Source: Gracilaria domingensis
Lineage: Eukaryota; Rhodophyta; Florideophyceae; Gracilariales; Gracilariaceae
Reading direction: 5' to 3'
DNA: 64,000 nt
Assembly: GCA_022539475.1 (NCBI GenBank)
Contig: VCMS01000036.1
Span: forward strand, 124,001-188,000
A model generated the notes under the pieces. That model saw nothing but the letters and a program-made list of their open reading frames with translations. It searched no databases and was not told the origin of the DNA. The translations under genes and the position numbers were made by a program. Positions 61,169 through 64,000 of the stretch are shown here, in pieces. Positions within the stretch are counted from its first letter, which is position 1, and each line of letters starts with the position of its first letter.

Positions 61169-61366
61169 ATGTGCGGAAGTGCTTTGAGCGACGGGCCTTT
61201 GCATGAGGTAGGCGTGTACGGCATTCACGTCAAAGAAGATTGTATCCCGGGTGGAGTACACAACCTGTTCGAAAGCGTGGAGGATGTACATTCGACAATT
61301 ATGTTGGTGGCTCTGTTGTACGGCTACGAGGAAAAGCAGCACGATAAAAACCACCATGAATCATAA
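61169..61366 (+). pseudogene. HAD-superfamily phosphatase paralogue, 3' part
   Basis: After the insertion the HAD frame resumes with GSALSDGPLHEVGVYGIHVK then DCIPGGVHNLFESVEDVHST, ending YGYEEKQHDKNHHES and TAA at 61364-61366. This is collinear with GNASNDGPLYEMATLAVHVK and the VDGVEDVHETIRRVAELYGY end of the intact paralogue. The ATG at 61169 lies in the junction and is fortuitous. Together with 57768-58487 it forms the full paralogue. Confidence 0.8.
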
Positions 61367-61418
61367 AAGGGTATTGAGATATATACGACACTTTTATTAC
61401 TGAGATCTCATATCATAG

Positions 61419-62369
61419 CTAAGTATTACAGGCATCGTAGCACTTGAAACAAATTCCAAGAGCATTTCTAAACCATTGACACTTGCATTTTCTGTACCCG
61501 TACAGTTCTGCCACCCTTCTGATGGTCTCATGCACGTCCTCCACGCCATCAACAAGATATGTTACCGCTGCTGGATGGTCTTCTCCCTTCACATGAACTG
61601 CAAGGGTTGCCATTTCATATAGAGGGCCATCATTGGAAGCATTCCCGAAAGCAACGATTAAATGTGTGTCGAACTGGGGGTCGTTTTCAACCAAGGCTAG
61701 CGCCCCACTATTTTTCGTGAAACGAATGTCCCCTATGTCACAGTTTTCATCTTGAAGGTACGCAACCAGGTTCGGAAAGGATGTCAACACTTTTGAAATA
61801 CCGGAGTTAACTTCTGTTTTCCACTTCGACAGTCCATTGTACGTGAAGTTAGGGAGTCCACTGTCTTTTCTAGTGCTCACCACTGCTTGTTGACGCTCTT
61901 CGTGAAGTCCGTGCGATTCATTTAAGGAGATTGCAAGTCTCTCAAGTTCGGCTGCACATCGTTCGTAGCCTTCCCTGTCAAGGTCCTGATCAATTTCGGT
62001 ACCATTGGATAATCTCACCCGTGCGCCTTGGTTTCCAGAGATGCCAAAAGTGTAGCCACCCAGGTGCTCCATGAAACTCTCGGCATCCTCTATATCTCGC
62101 CCAGTAGCAATTCCGAAACCAACGCGTGCGTTGATGTACTTCATGCATTTGACTGTTTCGGCAGGAATGTTCTCCCCCGCTCTTTTCAGAGTACCGTCAA
62201 CATCACTAATCACGGCGTAGCCATTTTCGAATATTTCGTTAGCCAGCTGCTGAGGAGTTACTTCTTGGGCTCTAACTTCTGAGTTATACATGTTTTGAAA
62301 GATTTCGAAAGGGTTCGTTTTGCAAATGGGTCTGGGTATGCGAATAAGAAGGATGTGATTGATGTTCAC
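61419..62369 (-). CDS. HAD-superfamily phosphatase (Cof/TPP-like), intact
   Basis: 316 residues, or 290 from the second Met (MYNSEVRAQEVTP). HAD motifs: SDVDGTLKR (nucleophile D56, acid/base D58), IATGRD (motif II Thr), and the late acidic loop FGNASNDGPLYE near residues 242-252. A cap-like segment (KDSGLPNFTYNGLSKWKTEV) between them fits the HAD-IIB group that includes Cof phosphatases and trehalose-phosphatases. Such enzymes remove phosphate from sugar phosphates or similar metabolites; the substrate is not predictable. It is tail to tail with the broken paralogue, with only 52 bp between their stops, suggesting an inverted duplication. Confidence 0.75.
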   Translation of the reverse strand: MNINHILLIRIPRPICKTNPFEIFQNMYNSEVRAQEVTPQQLANEIFENGYAVISDVDGTLKRAGENIPAETVKCMKYINARVGFGIATGRDIEDAESFMEHLGGYTFGISGNQGARVRLSNGTEIDQDLDREGYERCAAELERLAISLNESHGLHEERQQAVVSTRKDSGLPNFTYNGLSKWKTEVNSGISKVLTSFPNLVAYLQDENCDIGDIRFTKNSGALALVENDPQFDTHLIVAFGNASNDGPLYEMATLAVHVKGEDHPAAVTYLVDGVEDVHETIRRVAELYGYRKCKCQWFRNALGICFKCYDACNT

Positions 62370-62917
62370 AAGGTGTTTCGTAGTATAAAAATAGTCTAAG
62401 AACGACCATATACGGGTATTGTAGTACTGTTTTAAAACGTTACTACGACGAGAAGCTTTTGCATCGATTTGCAGTAAAGAAAGGATGATTTAGTCATAAA
62501 TTATATGTACGTGTTCAAGTGGGTAAAGAAAACTATGAATATCTTCAACATGAGCTTAGAAATCAAGAAGAGTAAAACAACCTCCATTACGGGTTGAAAC
62601 CCATAAAAGGTTTACCTTACTTTATACGGGTGCCCCAAGTAATGCAAAGGCTTAGTTCTTCAGAAATATCACAATTTTGTACTTGTTTCGTTACTAGTAT
62701 CGTGCACTTTAATGATGTGGAATGACCCTTTTCCATCTAGCAAAAACTTAGCCAGGTATTAGTGATAAGGGATGTAGGATTTAAAGGGGCATATTTGAAC
62801 CACAGAAGGACGAACAATATAAGTAATGTAATAGGAACAGGTCATTTCGATAAAGTAACTTTTATGTTTAACTTTCTCTAAAAGGTTTACAACACCGAAC
62901 AGTCATGTGTTCAAACC
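62370..62917. other. AT-rich non-coding interval
   Basis: Between the HAD gene and the ketopantoate-reductase-like gene, both on the minus strand. This is the HAD gene's 5' flank and the other gene's 3' flank. No open frame of note, no repeat seen. Confidence 0.5.
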
Positions 62918-63907
62918 TCAAAGCTGGGGGAATGGGGAGGGGGATAACTTTTCCTTAACAACCTTGACGTAGCTTGTATGAAAAGGAGCGGGGTCACCGC
63001 CTACAATGTTTCTTTCTTGTCGGGAAAAGTCGTAGAAGTACGCGTTCCTAAACTGAAAGTCGGAGAAAGAAGTAGGGAAGCCAACGAGAGTTTTCCCATA
63101 TGCAAGAAGTCGCCCAACGGTCTCTTCCAGGTTGAAAGTAGTACCTGTCTTAAGCGAAACTATCTTCAACAGCTCTTTCATTATTGTGAGCACAACCGTG
63201 CTGCACTCCGTAGCGACTACGTCCATAGGAATGAAACCTCTTGAGGCCCTGACGATGTTGAACGCTGATAGCCACACGAGCTTCTCATAATAGCTTACGA
63301 GAAATGTGTCTTCGTCGACAACCCTGCAAGTGAGACCCATAGACCTAAACCTGTCTGCAACGTTGGAGGCCCACTTTCCTGTTGCGACAGTGAGACCATC
63401 CGGACTTTGAGGAGTGACACCATCCTGCGGAGCTGCGTTTCTTGAGGAGAAACCAACGTATAGGACAACTTTTGAACATTTGTCCACACCGAGCTTCGAA
63501 ACCAATGGTATGATGTCTCCATTCTGGAAGAAAACGAAATTCTCTCTGAGCGAATAAGGGCAAGCCTGAATTACGGTCTCCAGGCTGTTCGTTCTTCCAC
63601 AAACTAGTATCGGTACATCAGAAAGATGAGAGGTAGCAGCCATGCTGCAGATTTCGTGTGCGGAAATGACCGTATCTTCTTCGTTCGCCAGCATGGTACC
63701 TATACGCCCCCTTCCAACAATAACGGCCCGAGTCCTTCGGGCGGGAGATGAGGCCTGAGGGACGTCAGAGTATCTGGGACTCGGAGGCGGAGTGGGAGGC
63801 ATGTCGGACTGGGAGTTCATTGCAAGTGTTCGAATGTTTTTGTGTGACGATAGAAATGGAAGATGGGGCGGAGAACTGCTGGGGTAAAGAGTGATACTTA
63901 AGTACAA
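62918..63907 (-). CDS. Ketopantoate reductase-like (ApbA/PanE fold) protein
   Basis: 329 residues; the likely start is MNSQSDMPPTPPPSPRYSD, 29 codons after the first ATG, since the leader is Pro/Ser-rich. A Rossmann-type AVIVGRGRIGTML (G-x-G-x-x-G) opens the fold. It is followed by VPILVCGRTNSLETVI, VVLYVGFSSRNAAPQDGVTP and, in the C-terminal half, VADRFRSMGLTCRVVDEDTF with EKLVWLSAFNIVRASRG. The latter is the position of the ketopantoate-reductase catalytic Lys/Asn helix (K..W.....N). True ketopantoate reductases make pantoate for coenzyme A; this divergent version may act on another 2-oxo acid. Intact. Confidence 0.6.
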   Translation of the reverse strand: MYLSITLYPSSSPPHLPFLSSHKNIRTLAMNSQSDMPPTPPPSPRYSDVPQASSPARRTRAVIVGRGRIGTMLANEEDTVISAHEICSMAATSHLSDVPILVCGRTNSLETVIQACPYSLRENFVFFQNGDIIPLVSKLGVDKCSKVVLYVGFSSRNAAPQDGVTPQSPDGLTVATGKWASNVADRFRSMGLTCRVVDEDTFLVSYYEKLVWLSAFNIVRASRGFIPMDVVATECSTVVLTIMKELLKIVSLKTGTTFNLEETVGRLLAYGKTLVGFPTSFSDFQFRNAYFYDFSRQERNIVGGDPAPFHTSYVKVVKEKLSPSPFPQL

Positions 63908-64000
63908 ACGGCTGGGAAGCGCAGAACGGGAACATGGTTCACTTTGTGAAAGTGAGCGAAATGTATGATATGTGATTGTACTGAATGAATGATAGGGCTT

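Larger units (their letters stand above)
58488..61174. mobile_element. ~2.7-kb insertion inside the HAD paralogue, carrying a ParB-like gene
   Basis: Boundaries are set by where the HAD coding sense stops (58487) and resumes (GGA codon at 61175). Content: the ParB-like gene on the minus strand, a 61-bp tandem duplication, and a 114-bp palindrome abutting the right edge. TGTG occurs at both edges (58489-58492 and 61170-61173). If that is a 4-bp target duplication, the pre-insertion frame stays open. I see no terminal inverted repeats linking the two ends. The ParB-like frame also reaches the left edge without its own stop, so the unit may be truncated, an unusual transposon, or a repair insertion. 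Confidence 0.6.

Noticed and set aside
1-64000. Alternative genetic code (stop reassignment) to explain internal stops
   Set aside because: All three stop codons appear as internal breaks, and all three also appear at family-consistent gene ends, so no single reassignment fits. Frameshifts also occur.

Overview
The window looks like nuclear DNA of an intron-poor eukaryote. My best guess is a red alga, perhaps a transposon-rich florideophyte. The main reason is an intronless casein-kinase-1 gene at 30275-32065 with the long C-terminal domain known from the plant HD16/EL1 and MLK/PPK kinases. It sits beside single-exon genes, a Slo-type K+ channel relic, and piggyBac, hAT and pogo-type transposons. 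I saw no operons, no bacterial signals and no clear spliceosomal introns. The taxonomic call is an inference.

Layout. 1-2.4 kb is a scrapyard: a P2X7-intracellular-domain-like piece, an F-box-like piece, the C-terminus of Tudor-SN (SND1) and part of NAA30 acetyltransferase, mostly broken by stops or frameshifts. 2.9-4.8 kb is a piggyBac transposase with one internal stop. 6.49-6.61 kb is a small MITE-like inverted repeat. 8.5-10.7 kb is an uninterrupted hAT transposase. 10.97-12.75 kb carries a TPR protein and a broken HRD1-type RING E3 ligase. 13,757-16,230 is a complete pogo/Tc1-mariner-type element with 26-bp terminal inverted repeats and TA flanks, but its transposase is dead. 17.5-28.1 kb has two proline-rich hypotheticals, a 59-bp palindrome, an intact MYND zinc-finger gene, a repeat-rich gene desert, and a long membrane-protein gene cut by a TGA that is followed at once by ATG. 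28.7-30.27 kb is an extreme GC/CpG block and a pyrimidine-rich 5' region leading into the intact CK1 gene. 33.4-34.3 kb is a frameshifted METTL2/6-type tRNA methyltransferase, followed by a gag-like zinc knuckle. 37.2-40.0 kb is a convergent pair of frameshifted membrane proteins. 41-43.5 kb holds an APH-fold kinase-like gene and an unknown gene. 48-49.2 kb is the decayed C-terminal half of DNA polymerase delta. 49.5-52.2 kb is a guanylate-kinase-domain gene head to head with a truncated Slo-type K+ channel. 53.2-55.6 kb is a second hAT transposase with one stop.

The most interesting part is 55.7-62.4 kb. An intact 2-oxoglutarate/Fe(II) dioxygenase-like gene is followed by a HAD-phosphatase gene whose catalytic Asp is lost. 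That HAD gene is split by a ~2.7-kb insertion. The insertion carries a large ParB/Srx-fold protein gene, a 61-bp tandem duplication and a 114-bp near-perfect palindrome at its edge. The 3' piece of the HAD gene resumes after the insertion, and an intact HAD paralogue lies tail to tail with it. The dioxygenase and the ParB-like protein end in similar SUMO-interaction-like acidic motifs. A ketopantoate-reductase-like gene closes the window.

Recurring theme: decayed copies of housekeeping genes (SND1, NAA30, HRD1, METTL6, POLD1, Slo) lie among transposons, while neighbouring genes are intact. This points to true pseudogenisation rather than uniformly poor sequence, though I cannot exclude local sequencing indels.
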